64,000 nucleotides of DNA from Hyphomicrobiales bacterium (GTDB lineage: Bacteria; Pseudomonadota; Alphaproteobacteria; Rhizobiales; Beijerinckiaceae): positions 121,809-185,808 of the forward strand of contig UCLR01000036.1 in NCBI GenBank assembly GCA_900473415.1, given 5' to 3'. The notes below the pieces were generated by a model. That model had not been told where the DNA came from, did not search any database, and was given only the letters and a program-made list of their open reading frames with translations. Below are positions 8,301 to 17,184 of this stretch, one piece after another. Within the stretch, counting starts at the first letter, position 1; each line of letters opens with the position of its first letter. Position numbers and translations under genes: made by a program.

Positions 8301-9242
8301 ATGACGCATTCCTTCACCATCCCGCGCCGCGCCGCGCTCGGCCTCGTCGCTGTCGCCGCGCTCGTTCCCTCGCTGGCCTTTGCGCAGCAGCAGTTCGACC
8401 TCACCTCCGTGCAGAAGGAACAGCCGCGCGCGGAGATCGTGCCGGAGGCGGTCAAGCTGCTTAAGGGCGTGAAGCTCGCCAAGCCCGGCACCTTCACCAT
8501 CGCGACGACGGGCCAGCGGCTGCCCTTCGGCATCAATGCGACCGACAACCAGAAGATCATCGTCGGCTCGGAACCCGATATCGGGCGGCTCGTCGCCGAC
8601 GGGCTCGGCCTCGAGCTGGAGGTGGTGCAGGTGGCCTGGGCCGACTGGCCGCTGGGCGTGGCCTCGGGCAAGTACGATGCGGCGATCTCCAACATCACCG
8701 TGACCGAGCAGCGCAAGGAGAAGTTCGACTTCTCGACCTATCGCAAGGACCAGCTCGGCTTCTATGTCGCCGGCAAGAGCGCGATCAAGGAGATCTCCAA
8801 GCCGGAGGATGTCGCCGGCCTCAAGGTGATCGTCGGCTCGGGCACCAATCAGGAGCAGATCCTGCTGCGCTGGATCAAGGCCAATGAGGCCAAGGGCCTG
8901 AAGACCACGGAAGTGCAGTATTACGACGATGACGCCGTGCTCTATGTGGCGCTCGAGGCCGGTCGTGCCGATGCCTATTTCGGCCCCAACGGCACGCTCG
9001 GCTTCAAGGCCGCGCAGACCGGCACCACCCGCCTCGTTGGCTCCTTCTCCGGCGGCTGGCCGGAAGTCGCCGAGATCGCCGTGACGACGAAGAAGGGCGC
9101 CGGTCTCGCCGAGGCGATCACGGCCGTGCTCAACGCGCAGATCAAGAACGGCAGCTACCGGAAGTCGCTGGCGCGCTGGGGCCTTGCGCCGGAAGCGATC
9201 GACCTCTCGCGCACCAATCCGCCCGGCCTGCCTAGGAGCTGA
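8301..9242 (+). CDS. Amino-acid ABC transporter solute-binding protein (family 3), copy 1
   Basis: A 313-residue periplasmic binding protein. It has an N-terminal export signal (IPRRAALGLVAVAALVPSLAFA, cleavage probably after the final Ala; a Tat-like pair of arginines precedes the hydrophobic core). The family-3 core is seen in ADWPLGVASGKYDAAISNITVTEQRKEKFDFS and GLKVIVGSGTNQEQ. It lies 48 bases after the fused permease/ATPase and is followed by a paralogous binding protein. The two may deliver different ligands to one transporter. Confidence 0.95.
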   Translation: MTHSFTIPRRAALGLVAVAALVPSLAFAQQQFDLTSVQKEQPRAEIVPEAVKLLKGVKLAKPGTFTIATTGQRLPFGINATDNQKIIVGSEPDIGRLVADGLGLELEVVQVAWADWPLGVASGKYDAAISNITVTEQRKEKFDFSTYRKDQLGFYVAGKSAIKEISKPEDVAGLKVIVGSGTNQEQILLRWIKANEAKGLKTTEVQYYDDDAVLYVALEAGRADAYFGPNGTLGFKAAQTGTTRLVGSFSGGWPEVAEIAVTTKKGAGLAEAITAVLNAQIKNGSYRKSLARWGLAPEAIDLSRTNPPGLPRS

Positions 9243-9321
9243 ACAAGACCGCGACCAAGGCCGATCGTCCAAGCGATGCGGAGCGCCGAAAGAGACGCTC
9301 CGCTCCTTCAGGAGCCAACTC

Positions 9322-10245
9322 ATGTTCACCCGCAGGGCGGCCCTGGCCGTTGCCGCCATTCTCGCCATCACCGCGGCGGTCAGCGCGCAGAGCGTTTACG
9401 ATCTCAGCCCGGGGCAGCCCGGCCGGCCCCATACCCAGCCCAATCCGGCGGCGATCGCGGCCATCGCCAAGGACTACAAATTCGTCGAGCCCGGCGTCCT
9501 GACCGTCGCGACGAATGCGAGCACGCCGCCGCTGGCCACCTATGCGATCGATTCAGCGACGCTCGTCGGCGCGGACCCGGACGTCGCACAGCTCATCGCC
9601 GATAGCCTCGGCCTGAAGCTCAAGCTCGTGCCCACACCATGGGCCGATTGGCCGCTCGGTGTGACCTCCGGCAAGTATGACGCGGCGATCTCCAACATCG
9701 GCGTTACCGAGCAGCGCAAGGAGAAGTTCGACTTCTCCACCTACCGCCTTGGCCTGCATGGCTTCTTCGTCCGGGCCGACAGCAAGATCGAGAAGATCGC
9801 GCAGCCGAAGGACGCCGCTGGTTTGACCATCGTTCTCGGCGGCGGCACCAACCAGGAACGAATCCTGCTCGAATGGAGCAAGCAGAACGTTGCTGCCGGG
9901 CTGAAGCCGATCGAGTTGATCACCTTCGACGACGAGGCGAACCGCCTGCTGGCGCTCTCGTCGCGCCGCGCCGATGTGATCGTGCAGCCCCATGCCCAGC
10001 TTCTCTTCATCCAGCAGCGGGACAAGAACATCCGGCGCGTCGGCGTGCTGAGCGCGGGCTGGCCGGAGAGGTCGGACGTCGCCGTGGCGACCCGCAAGGG
10101 TGCGGGGCTCGCCAAGGCTATCACCCTGGGGCTCGAGGGCGCCTATCGGGACGGCAGCTTCGACGCCGTGCTCAAGCGCTGGGGCGTCGAGGAGGAGCGG
10201 CTCGAAACGCCCGAGACGAACCCTGCCGGTCTGCCGAAATATTGA
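9322..10245 (+). CDS. Amino-acid ABC transporter solute-binding protein (family 3), copy 2
   Basis: A 307-residue binding protein. Start at 9322 gives a clean signal peptide, MFTRRAALAVAAILAITAAVSAQ, and has AGGAG upstream; a longer in-frame start overlapping the previous gene is rejected. It shares with the preceding gene the segment WADWPLGVTSGKYDAAISNI and the tail motif ETNPAGLPKY / RTNPPGLPRS, so the pair arose by tandem duplication. The two differ most in the C-terminal lobe and around the pocket strand (VGADPDVAQLI versus VGSEPDIGRLV), which may mean different ligands. Confidence 0.95.
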   Translation: MFTRRAALAVAAILAITAAVSAQSVYDLSPGQPGRPHTQPNPAAIAAIAKDYKFVEPGVLTVATNASTPPLATYAIDSATLVGADPDVAQLIADSLGLKLKLVPTPWADWPLGVTSGKYDAAISNIGVTEQRKEKFDFSTYRLGLHGFFVRADSKIEKIAQPKDAAGLTIVLGGGTNQERILLEWSKQNVAAGLKPIELITFDDEANRLLALSSRRADVIVQPHAQLLFIQQRDKNIRRVGVLSAGWPERSDVAVATRKGAGLAKAITLGLEGAYRDGSFDAVLKRWGVEEERLETPETNPAGLPKY

Positions 10246-10305
10246 GGCGGCCCCGGCTATCGGCCGCGCGGTCCTCATGGAGCAGCAGCCGCGGCTCGTC
10301 GGCCA

Positions 10306-11511
10306 ATGGAGACCACAACTGTCATGACCCGACAAACGGCGGATATCGTCGTCCTTGGCCTCGGTGCCATGGGATCGGCCACCTTGTTCCAGCTCGCCTC
10401 GCGAGGTGCCGACGTCCTCGGCATCGATCAGTTCTACCCGCCGCATGAATTCGGTTCGAGCCATGGCGAGACGCGCGTCACCCGGCTGGCGGTGGCCGAG
10501 GGAACGGCTCTGGCGCCGCTGGTGAAGCGCTCGCACGAGGTCTGGAAGGAGCTGGAGGGCCGCACTGGTGAAAGCCTGTTCGGGCAGGTCGGCTTCCTGG
10601 CCGTATCGAGCGAGCCCTGGCAGCCTGGCGCGGCCGACTACGTTGCGCGCACACGCGCCGTGGCGGAGCGCAGCGGCGTCCGGCATGAGCTGATCAATGC
10701 AGTCGAGGCGCGCCGCCGCTATCCCTGGCTGAATGTCGCGGAGGGGGACCGCGTCTATTTCGAGCCCGAGGGCGGCTATCTGCATCCGGAGCGTTGCGTG
10801 GCGACGCAGCTTCGCCGTGCCACGGAGGCCGGGGCTCGGCTGGCTCTCGGCACGCGGGTCGAAGCGATCCTGCCGCGAGGCGAACATGTCGAGATCAGGT
10901 CCGACAAGGGGACGATCCAGGCCGGCCGCGTCGTCGTCAGCGCCGGCGCCTGGGCCGGCCGGCTCCTCGGTCCGCATGTCTCCGCTCTGCTGCGGCCGAC
11001 GCGCGAAATCCTGCATTGGTACGATCTGGAGCCATCGGCCCCGGCAGAATGGGGGCGGGCGCCGGTCTATATCTGGTCCTATGGCCATGGCGCGGAGGAG
11101 GGCTTCTACGGCTTTCCCGCCAAGGACGGTACGGTGAAGCTGGCGCATGGCGAGAAGACACGCGCCGTTGATCCCGACGATTTCGATCGGTCCAGCGAGG
11201 AGGCCGAGTCGCGCGCCTTCTATGCGCGCTCGATCGACGGGCGGCTGAAGGGGCTGCGCGTCGATGCTTCGCGTCGCAAGACCTGTCTCTACACCGTCTC
11301 ACCGGATGGCGGCTTCGTCATCGATGACTGGCCGGAGAGCGAGCGGGTCCTCATCGTCTCGCCGTGTTCGGGACACGGCTTCAAGCATTCCGCCGCGATC
11401 GGCGAGGCCGTCAGCCAGCGCCTGCTGGATGGCGCGAGCCGCATCGACCTGTCGTCGTTCAAGCTGAGCCGCTTCGGCGACCGCCAGCGCCGGATCGGAG
11501 CGAGCCGCTGA
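10306..11511 (+). CDS. FAD-dependent amine oxidase, monomeric sarcosine oxidase / N-methyl-L-tryptophan oxidase family
   Basis: A 401-residue flavoprotein (395 if started at the ATG at 10324). The dinucleotide fold is clear: DIVVLGLGAMGSATLFQLASRG near the N-terminus, then FGSSHGETRVTRLA. The C-terminal half has KTCLYTVSPDGGFVIDDWP, where Cys327 matches the cysteine that covalently binds FAD in this family, followed by SPCSGHGFKHSAAIGE. The enzyme oxidises a secondary or primary amino acid to an imine, giving hydrogen peroxide. It is the last gene of the monooxygenase and amino-acid transporter run, 60 bases after the second binding protein. The substrate is unknown; it could be an N-methylated or S-substituted amino acid taken up by the transporter. 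Confidence 0.9.
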   Translation: METTTVMTRQTADIVVLGLGAMGSATLFQLASRGADVLGIDQFYPPHEFGSSHGETRVTRLAVAEGTALAPLVKRSHEVWKELEGRTGESLFGQVGFLAVSSEPWQPGAADYVARTRAVAERSGVRHELINAVEARRRYPWLNVAEGDRVYFEPEGGYLHPERCVATQLRRATEAGARLALGTRVEAILPRGEHVEIRSDKGTIQAGRVVVSAGAWAGRLLGPHVSALLRPTREILHWYDLEPSAPAEWGRAPVYIWSYGHGAEEGFYGFPAKDGTVKLAHGEKTRAVDPDDFDRSSEEAESRAFYARSIDGRLKGLRVDASRRKTCLYTVSPDGGFVIDDWPESERVLIVSPCSGHGFKHSAAIGEAVSQRLLDGASRIDLSSFKLSRFGDRQRRIGASR

Positions 11512-11626
11512 CGAGCTCAGTCGCTTTGCTGAATAGCAGCGAGCCCCTGGGCCTTCATTCGACGTCCCAGCTGGTGAAATTCTCATCAATGGGAAAATGA
11601 GGCTAATTTTTCATCACTAGACCAGC

Positions 11627-11636
11627 ATTGCATACA
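11627..11636. promoter_or_regulatory. ATTGCATACA motif upstream of the peptide-type ABC operon
   Basis: ATTGCATACA occurs here, 125 bases upstream of the binding protein at 11762, and again at 20348-20357 in front of the allophanate hydrolase gene. FCD-type GntR regulators often bind TTGtATaCAA-like sequences, and such a regulator is encoded at 17718. The shared motif suggests that both arms of the locus answer to it. The call rests on a ten-base match and family knowledge only. Confidence 0.4.
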
Positions 11637-11761
11637 TATGGGGCCGTTCGCGGAGCCCCAGCGGGCTTTTCCGGGCCTCAGGCTCGGCACGGTAACTGCA
11701 TTGCCCCTCCCGAGTTGAAGCGACCGGCGTCAAGGGGCGCCGGCTATCTCGGGAGAGCACC

Positions 11762-13354
11762 ATGGCTATTACGCGTCGCGCCGCCATTGCCGGAGGCATT
11801 GCCGCGCCATTCCTGATGACCGGGCGTGCGAGCGCGCAATCGCCGAGCCGCAGCGAAACACTGCTGCTGGTGCAGGAATATGGACCGAACAGCCTCGACA
11901 TGCAGGGTATCGGCTCGTCGCAGCCGGTGAACGGCGTGGCCCTGAACTGCTATGACCGACTGCTGCGCTTCAAGCCGGTGCCGATCCCGGCCGGCGGCGG
12001 CAACCAGGTCTCGATGGGCGAACTGGAAGGCGAGCTCGCCGAGAGCTGGCAGGTCGCCTCCGACGGCATGAGCTGCACTTTCAAGCTGCGCGACGCCAAG
12101 TTCCATTCCGGTCGCCCCGTCACCGCCAAGGACGTGAAGTGGTCGCTCGACCGCGCTTGCACCATCGGCGGCTTCGCCACCACGCAGATGAATGCCGGCT
12201 CGCTCGAGAAGCCGGAGCAGTTCGTCGTCGTCGACGACAAGACCTTCCGCGTCGATTTCCTGCGCAAGGACAAGATGACCCTGCCGAACCTGGCGGTCAC
12301 GATCCCCTTCGTCTTCGACTCCGAGCTCGCCATCAAGAATTCCGGTGGCGATCCGCATGCGAAGGAGTGGCTGAAGAACAACGTCGCCGGCTCGGGCGCC
12401 TATAAGGTCGAGAGCTGGAAGCCCGGCGTCGAGACGATCTATGTCCGCAATGACGACTGGGCCTGCGGGAAGCTGCCGCAACTCAAGCGCATCATCGCCC
12501 GCGACATCGCCTCGCCCTCGACCCGGCGCGCGCTGATGGAGCGCGGCGACGCCGATGTGTCCTACGGCCTGCCGCCGAAGGACTTTAAGGATCTGCTCGA
12601 CGGCGGAAAGATCAACGTCGTCGGCGTGCCCATCCCGAACGGCGTCTGGGGGCTCTACCTCAACAGCCAGGTCGGCCCCTTCAAGGATGTGCGCCTGCGC
12701 CAGGCCGTGGCCTGGGTGCTGCCCTATGACAAGATGCTGCAGGCCTCGCTGTTCGGGCGCGGCGTCGACATGTCCGGCGGTCCGGAGACCCCCAAGGTCG
12801 CCTGGCCGCAGCCCTTCCCGTACAAGACCAGCATCGAGAAGGCGAAGGAACTCGTCGCGGCTGCCGGCGGCGGCTTCTCCACCACGCTGCAGTTCGACGC
12901 GGGCAATGCCACCGTGGCCGAGCCGATGTCGGTGCTGATCAAGGAAGCGCTGGGCGCGATCGGCATCAATGTCGAGATCAGCAAGGTGCCGGGCGCGAAT
13001 TTCCGCACCGAGATCGCCAAGAAGACCAATCCGATGACGCTCAACCGCTTCGCCGGCTGGCTCGACTACCCGGATTACTACCTGTTCTGGACGATGCACG
13101 GCAACAATTCGATCTTCAACATCGCCAACTACCAGAATCCGGCCCTGGACAAGCTGATCGACGCCGCCCGCTTCTCCGCCGACAAGGCGGAATACGACAA
13201 GCTCGTCGTCGACTTCGTGAAGCTGGTGAACAACGAGGTGCCGATGGTGCCGATCGCGCAGCCGACGCACGACGTCGCGCTGCAGAAGAGCATCGGCGGT
13301 TACCAGTTCCAACCCTGCCGTGAGCCGGACTTCCGCTACCTCACCAAGGGCTGA
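11762..13354 (+). CDS. Peptide/opine-type ABC transporter solute-binding protein (family 5)
   Basis: A 530-residue DppA-like binding protein with a Tat-like signal (ITRRAAIAGGIAAPFLMTGRASA). Family-5 features are ELAESWQVASDGMSCTFKLRDAKFHSGRPVTAKDVKWSLDR (about residues 90-130) and NNVAGSGAYKVESWKPG. A GGGAG ribosome-binding site precedes the ATG. It opens a plus-strand run with two permeases, a fused double ATPase, an AtzH/HpxZ-like protein and a GntR regulator. The ligand is unknown; the context argues for a ureido or amide nitrogen compound rather than peptides. Confidence 0.93.
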   Translation: MAITRRAAIAGGIAAPFLMTGRASAQSPSRSETLLLVQEYGPNSLDMQGIGSSQPVNGVALNCYDRLLRFKPVPIPAGGGNQVSMGELEGELAESWQVASDGMSCTFKLRDAKFHSGRPVTAKDVKWSLDRACTIGGFATTQMNAGSLEKPEQFVVVDDKTFRVDFLRKDKMTLPNLAVTIPFVFDSELAIKNSGGDPHAKEWLKNNVAGSGAYKVESWKPGVETIYVRNDDWACGKLPQLKRIIARDIASPSTRRALMERGDADVSYGLPPKDFKDLLDGGKINVVGVPIPNGVWGLYLNSQVGPFKDVRLRQAVAWVLPYDKMLQASLFGRGVDMSGGPETPKVAWPQPFPYKTSIEKAKELVAAAGGGFSTTLQFDAGNATVAEPMSVLIKEALGAIGINVEISKVPGANFRTEIAKKTNPMTLNRFAGWLDYPDYYLFWTMHGNNSIFNIANYQNPALDKLIDAARFSADKAEYDKLVVDFVKLVNNEVPMVPIAQPTHDVALQKSIGGYQFQPCREPDFRYLTKG

Positions 13355-13375
13355 AGCCAGCAACCACAAGCGCGC

Positions 13376-13482
13376 CGTCATCCCGGACAAGCCGCGTAGC
13401 GGCGCAGATCCGGGATCCATCCTAGAGCGTCGGAGCCCGACGATGGATCCCGGAGTGTCGCTTCGCTCCATCCGGGATGACG
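13376..13482. repeat. Intergenic palindromic repeat, family A (copy 1)
   Basis: A 107-base element between the binding protein and the first permease. Its ends are a perfect 12-base inverted repeat, CGTCATCCCGGA and TCCGGGATGACG. Inside is a second dyad, GGGATCCATC paired with GATGGATCCC. A copy with the same ends and inner dyad lies at 63609-63705. Elements like this are common in Rhizobiales; here it could form a hairpin in the operon mRNA and lower expression of the downstream genes relative to the binding protein. Confidence 0.85.
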
Positions 13483-13527
13483 GGGTGGTTCCGAGCCAGG
13501 AATTCAGGGCCTGAAGGAGACTCCATC

Positions 13528-14541
13528 ATGCTCGGCATGATCGCCGCCCGGTTGAAGACGACGATCCCCTCGGTGATCGGCGTCATCATCGTGACTTTTC
13601 TGCTGACGCGCGTGCTGCCCGGCGACACAGCCGCGTATTTCGCCGGCCCGGCCGCGTCGAACGAGGCGATCGCCGATATCCGCAGCAAGCTGGGGCTCGA
13701 CCAGCCGCTGCCGGTGCAGTTTGTCTCCTATGTCGTCGCGCTGGTGAGGGGCGATCTCGGCACCTCGCTAACGACCGGGCAGCCGGTTACCGCCGATCTC
13801 GCGCAGCGCCTCCCGGCCTCGGCTGAGCTCACCCTCGTCGGATTGCTGATCTCTATGGCGATCGCCTTGCCGCTCGGCGTGCTCGCAGCGGTGCGTCAGG
13901 GTTCCTGGATCGACCATCTCTGCCGGATCGTCGCGACGGCCGGCGTCTCGCTGCCGGTGTTCTTCACCGGGTTGCTGCTCGTCTATGTCTTCTATTTCAT
14001 CCTCGGTTGGGCGCCGGCTCCGCTCGGGCGGCTCGACGTCTTCTTCTCGGAGCCACCGCGCGTCACCGGCTTCCTGCTGATCGACTCGTTGATCGCGCGC
14101 GATCTCGGGACCTTCAGCGCGGCGCTCAGCCAGATCCTGCTGCCGGCGCTGACGCTGGCCATCTTCTCGCTGGCGCCGATCACCCGCATGACGCGCGCCT
14201 CGATGCTCGCCGTGCTCGGCGCCGATTTCGTGCGCACCGCGCGTGCCAGCGGTCTCTCCACGCGCAAGGTCATCGGCACCTATGCGTTCCGGAACGCCAT
14301 GCTGCCGGTCGTCACGACGCTCGGCATGGTCTTTTCCTTCCTGCTCGGCGCCAATGTCCTGGTCGAGAAGGTCTTCGCCTGGCCCGGCGTCGGTTCCTAT
14401 GCGGTCGAGGCGCTGCTCGCCTCCGACTATGCGCCGATCCAGGGCTTCGTGCTGACCATGGCGATCCTCTACGTCGCACTGAACCTGCTGATCGACATCC
14501 TCTACGGCGTCATCGACCCCCGTGTCCGGCTGGAGGGCTGA
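13528..14541 (+). CDS. ABC transporter permease, DppB type
   Basis: A 337-residue inner-membrane permease. Start at 13528 follows GAAGGAG. DppB-type marks are the N-terminal TIPSVIGVIIVTFLLTRVLPGD, LGLDQPLPVQF, GDLGTSLTTGQPV, and the EAA loop region GADFVRTARASGLSTRKVIG, followed by FRNAMLPVVTTLG. About six membrane segments are visible. It forms the transporter channel with the next gene, whose ATG is four bases after its stop. Confidence 0.95.
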   Translation: MLGMIAARLKTTIPSVIGVIIVTFLLTRVLPGDTAAYFAGPAASNEAIADIRSKLGLDQPLPVQFVSYVVALVRGDLGTSLTTGQPVTADLAQRLPASAELTLVGLLISMAIALPLGVLAAVRQGSWIDHLCRIVATAGVSLPVFFTGLLLVYVFYFILGWAPAPLGRLDVFFSEPPRVTGFLLIDSLIARDLGTFSAALSQILLPALTLAIFSLAPITRMTRASMLAVLGADFVRTARASGLSTRKVIGTYAFRNAMLPVVTTLGMVFSFLLGANVLVEKVFAWPGVGSYAVEALLASDYAPIQGFVLTMAILYVALNLLIDILYGVIDPRVRLEG

Positions 14542-14544
14542 GCC

Positions 14545-15444
14545 ATGAACGAGATGAGCAAGGTCGAGCCAGCCCCGCTGCGCTTCGAGGCGCCGCCCTC
14601 CACGTCGCTGTTGGCCCACGCCCGGCATATCGTCGCAGAGAACCCGGTCACCGGCTTCGCCTTCGGACTGTTCGCGCTCATCCTTCTGGCGGCGGTCTTC
14701 GGCCCCTGGCTCGTGCCTTATGATCCGCTGGCCTCGAACACCAGCGTGTCCCTCCAGGGCCCGAGCGCCGCCCATTGGTTCGGCACGGACCAGCTCGGCC
14801 GCGACATCTTCAGCCGCGTGGTCGCGGCGACGCGGCTCGATTTCTCGATCGCGGTTGCTTCGGTGGCGCTCGTCTTCCTGCTCGGCGGGCTTGCCGGCGT
14901 CATGGCTGGCTTCTTCGGGGGATGGGTCGACACGGTCGTCGGGCGCATCGCCGATACGATCATGGCTTTCCCGCTCTTCGTGCTGGCGATGGGCATCGTC
15001 GCTGCGCTCGGCAACAGCGTGACCAACATCGTCATCGCCACCGCCATCATCAATTTTCCGCTCTATGCCCGCGTCGCCCGCGCCGAGGCCAATGTCCGTC
15101 GCGAGGCCGGCTTCGTGCAGGCGGCGAGGCTCTCCGGCAACTCGGAGTGGCGGCTCCTGCTGACGCAGATCGTGCCCAACATCATGCCGATCATGGCCGT
15201 GCAGATGTCGCTGACGATGGGCTACGCCATCCTGAACGCGGCGGGGCTGTCCTTCATCGGGCTCGGCGTGCGGCCGCCGACGCCGGAATGGGGCATCATG
15301 GTCGCCGAAGGGGCGAGCTTCATCGTCTCGGGCGAGTGGTGGGTCGCCTTCTTCCCGGGTCTCGCGCTGATGACCGCGGTGTTCTGCTTCAACCTGCTCG
15401 GCGACGGCGTGCGCGATCTCGTCGATCCGCAGCGGAGGAATTGA
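14545..15444 (+). CDS. ABC transporter permease, DppC type
   Basis: A 299-residue permease. The DppC signature HWFGTDQLGRDIFSRVVAATR lies near residues 73-93, followed by a membrane segment with LAGVMAGFFGGWVDTVVGRI. The EAA region is VRREAGFVQAARLSGNSEW, and AGLSFIGLGVRPPTPEWG is near the end. It is tightly packed between the DppB-type permease and the fused ATPase, whose ATG is two bases after its stop. Confidence 0.95.
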   Translation: MNEMSKVEPAPLRFEAPPSTSLLAHARHIVAENPVTGFAFGLFALILLAAVFGPWLVPYDPLASNTSVSLQGPSAAHWFGTDQLGRDIFSRVVAATRLDFSIAVASVALVFLLGGLAGVMAGFFGGWVDTVVGRIADTIMAFPLFVLAMGIVAALGNSVTNIVIATAIINFPLYARVARAEANVRREAGFVQAARLSGNSEWRLLLTQIVPNIMPIMAVQMSLTMGYAILNAAGLSFIGLGVRPPTPEWGIMVAEGASFIVSGEWWVAFFPGLALMTAVFCFNLLGDGVRDLVDPQRRN

Positions 15445-15446
15445 CG

Positions 15447-17168
15447 ATGGCCGCCGCTCCGCTTCTCGACATCCGCAACCTCACCGTCGAGTTCGCCACG
15501 CGCCGCGGCACGGTGCAGGCGGTGAAGGCTATCGACGTCAGCGTCGGCAAGGGCGAGACAGTCGCCATCGTCGGCGAATCCGGCTCCGGCAAGTCTGTAA
15601 CCTCCTATGCCGTCGTGCGCATCCTCGACCGGGCAGGCCGGGTGGCGGAGGGCTCGATCGCGTTCTCCGGCATCGATCTCGTCTCCGCGACAGAAGCGCA
15701 GATGCGCGACCTGCGCGGGCGCGAGATCTCGATGATCTTCCAGAACCCGCGCGCGGCGCTGAACCCGATCCGCAAGGTGGGCAAGCAGATCGAGGACGTG
15801 CTCGTCCAGCATGTGCAGGCGACGCGCGCGACCGCGCGGGAGAAGGCGATCGAGGCGCTGGAGAAGGTCAGGATCGCGCGCCCTGCGGAGCGCTACGACG
15901 CCTATCCGTTCGAGCTTTCGGGCGGCATGTGCCAGCGCATCGTCATCGCGCTGGCCTTGGCCTGCCAGCCGCAGCTCCTGATCGCGGACGAGCCGACGAC
16001 CGGGCTCGATGTCACCACACAGAAGGCTGTGATGGACCTGATCGTTGAGCTGACGCGCGAGCGCGGTATGTCGACGATCCTGATCACGCATGATCTCGGC
16101 CTCGCCGCCGCCTATTGCGACAAGGTGGTGGTGATGGAGAAGGGCCGGGTGGTGGAGACCGCCAGCGCCGCCGAGATCTTCCACAATCCGCAGCACCCCT
16201 ATACGCGCAAGCTGATGAAGGCGACGCCGCGTGTCGGGATGAGTCTGCGCGACCTCTTGCCGGAAGACCAAGCGAAAAAGACGACCTCAACGCCACCGGT
16301 CGAGGCAGCCTCGGCGAAGCCCCCCGCAACCTCGGCCGGTCGAGCGCCGCTGCTCGTCGTCGAGAACCTCGTCAAGGAATACCCGCGCCCCGCCAAGGGC
16401 AGCTTCCTCGCGAAGCTCACCGGCCAGGCCGAGCCGGACCAGCCGGCCTTCCGCGCGGTCGACGGCATCGGCTTCGAGGTCCGTAGGGGCGAGACGCTAG
16501 GACTTGTCGGCGAATCCGGTTGCGGCAAGTCGACGACCTCGATGATGGTCAACCGGCTGCTCGACTCGACTTCGGGCCGCATCGTCTTCGATGGGCAGGA
16601 TATCGGTTCGATCCCGGCGAAACAGTTCGCCGCCTCGCCCTTCCGGCGCCGCATCCAGATGGTGTTTCAGGACCCGACCGACAGCCTGAACCCGCGCTTC
16701 ACCGCGGAGCGGGCCATCATCGATCCGATTCTGCGCATGGGCCAGGTCCGCGGGCGAGCCGCGCTCCGGGCACGCTGCGAGGAGCTTGCGCAGCTCGTTG
16801 GGTTGCCGGTCGAGCTGATCGACCGTTTCCCGCATCAGCTCTCGGGCGGCCAGAAGGCGCGCGTCGGCATCGCGCGGGCGATCGCGCTCGATCCCGATCT
16901 CGTCATCCTCGACGAGCCCACCGCAGCGCTCGATGTTTCGGTCCAGGCGGTTGTGCTCAACCTGCTCGAGGAGCTGAAGCAGCGGCTCGGCATGAGCTAC
17001 GTCTTCGTCTCGCATGATCTCAACGTCGTGCGCCTGCTCTGCGACAGGGTGATCGTGATGCGCACCGGTCAGATCGTCGAGCAGGGCACGGCCGAGGAGG
17101 TCCTCGGCGCGCCCAGGGCCGAGTATACGAAGGAACTGCTCACCGCGATTCCGCATCCGCCCTCGTAG
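15447..17168 (+). CDS. ABC transporter ATP-binding protein, fused DppD-DppF double ATPase
   Basis: A 573-residue protein with two complete ABC ATPase domains, as in GsiA-type transporters. The first has Walker A GESGSGKS (about residue 45), signature LSGGM and Walker B LLIADEPTTGLDV. The second has Walker A GESGCGKST (about 355), signature LSGGQKARVGIARA and Walker B LVILDEPTAALDVS. A proline/alanine-rich linker of about 40 residues joins them. It powers the two preceding permeases. The start at 15447 directly follows the stop of the permease; frames extending further upstream are unreal. Confidence 0.95.
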   Translation: MAAAPLLDIRNLTVEFATRRGTVQAVKAIDVSVGKGETVAIVGESGSGKSVTSYAVVRILDRAGRVAEGSIAFSGIDLVSATEAQMRDLRGREISMIFQNPRAALNPIRKVGKQIEDVLVQHVQATRATAREKAIEALEKVRIARPAERYDAYPFELSGGMCQRIVIALALACQPQLLIADEPTTGLDVTTQKAVMDLIVELTRERGMSTILITHDLGLAAAYCDKVVVMEKGRVVETASAAEIFHNPQHPYTRKLMKATPRVGMSLRDLLPEDQAKKTTSTPPVEAASAKPPATSAGRAPLLVVENLVKEYPRPAKGSFLAKLTGQAEPDQPAFRAVDGIGFEVRRGETLGLVGESGCGKSTTSMMVNRLLDSTSGRIVFDGQDIGSIPAKQFAASPFRRRIQMVFQDPTDSLNPRFTAERAIIDPILRMGQVRGRAALRARCEELAQLVGLPVELIDRFPHQLSGGQKARVGIARAIALDPDLVILDEPTAALDVSVQAVVLNLLEELKQRLGMSYVFVSHDLNVVRLLCDRVIVMRTGQIVEQGTAEEVLGAPRAEYTKELLTAIPHPPS

Positions 17169-17184
17169 CCTAGCCCTTTCATTC

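Noticed and set aside
7575..9371. Long minus-strand open frame of about 600 codons opposite the fused transporter and first binding protein
   Set aside because: It is antisense to genes with clear domains and has the Arg/Gly/Asp-rich composition of a shadow frame in GC-rich DNA.
9553..11148. Minus-strand open frame of about 530 codons opposite the second binding protein and amine oxidase
   Set aside because: No recognisable motifs; it is explained by codon bias of the real genes.
11744..13471. Minus-strand open frame of about 575 codons opposite the family-5 binding protein
   Set aside because: Low-complexity composition and complete overlap with a well-supported gene.
13376..13482. Repeat as part of an insertion sequence or CRISPR
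   Set aside because: There is no transposase, no target duplication and no regular spacer pattern; it is a single hairpin-forming element.
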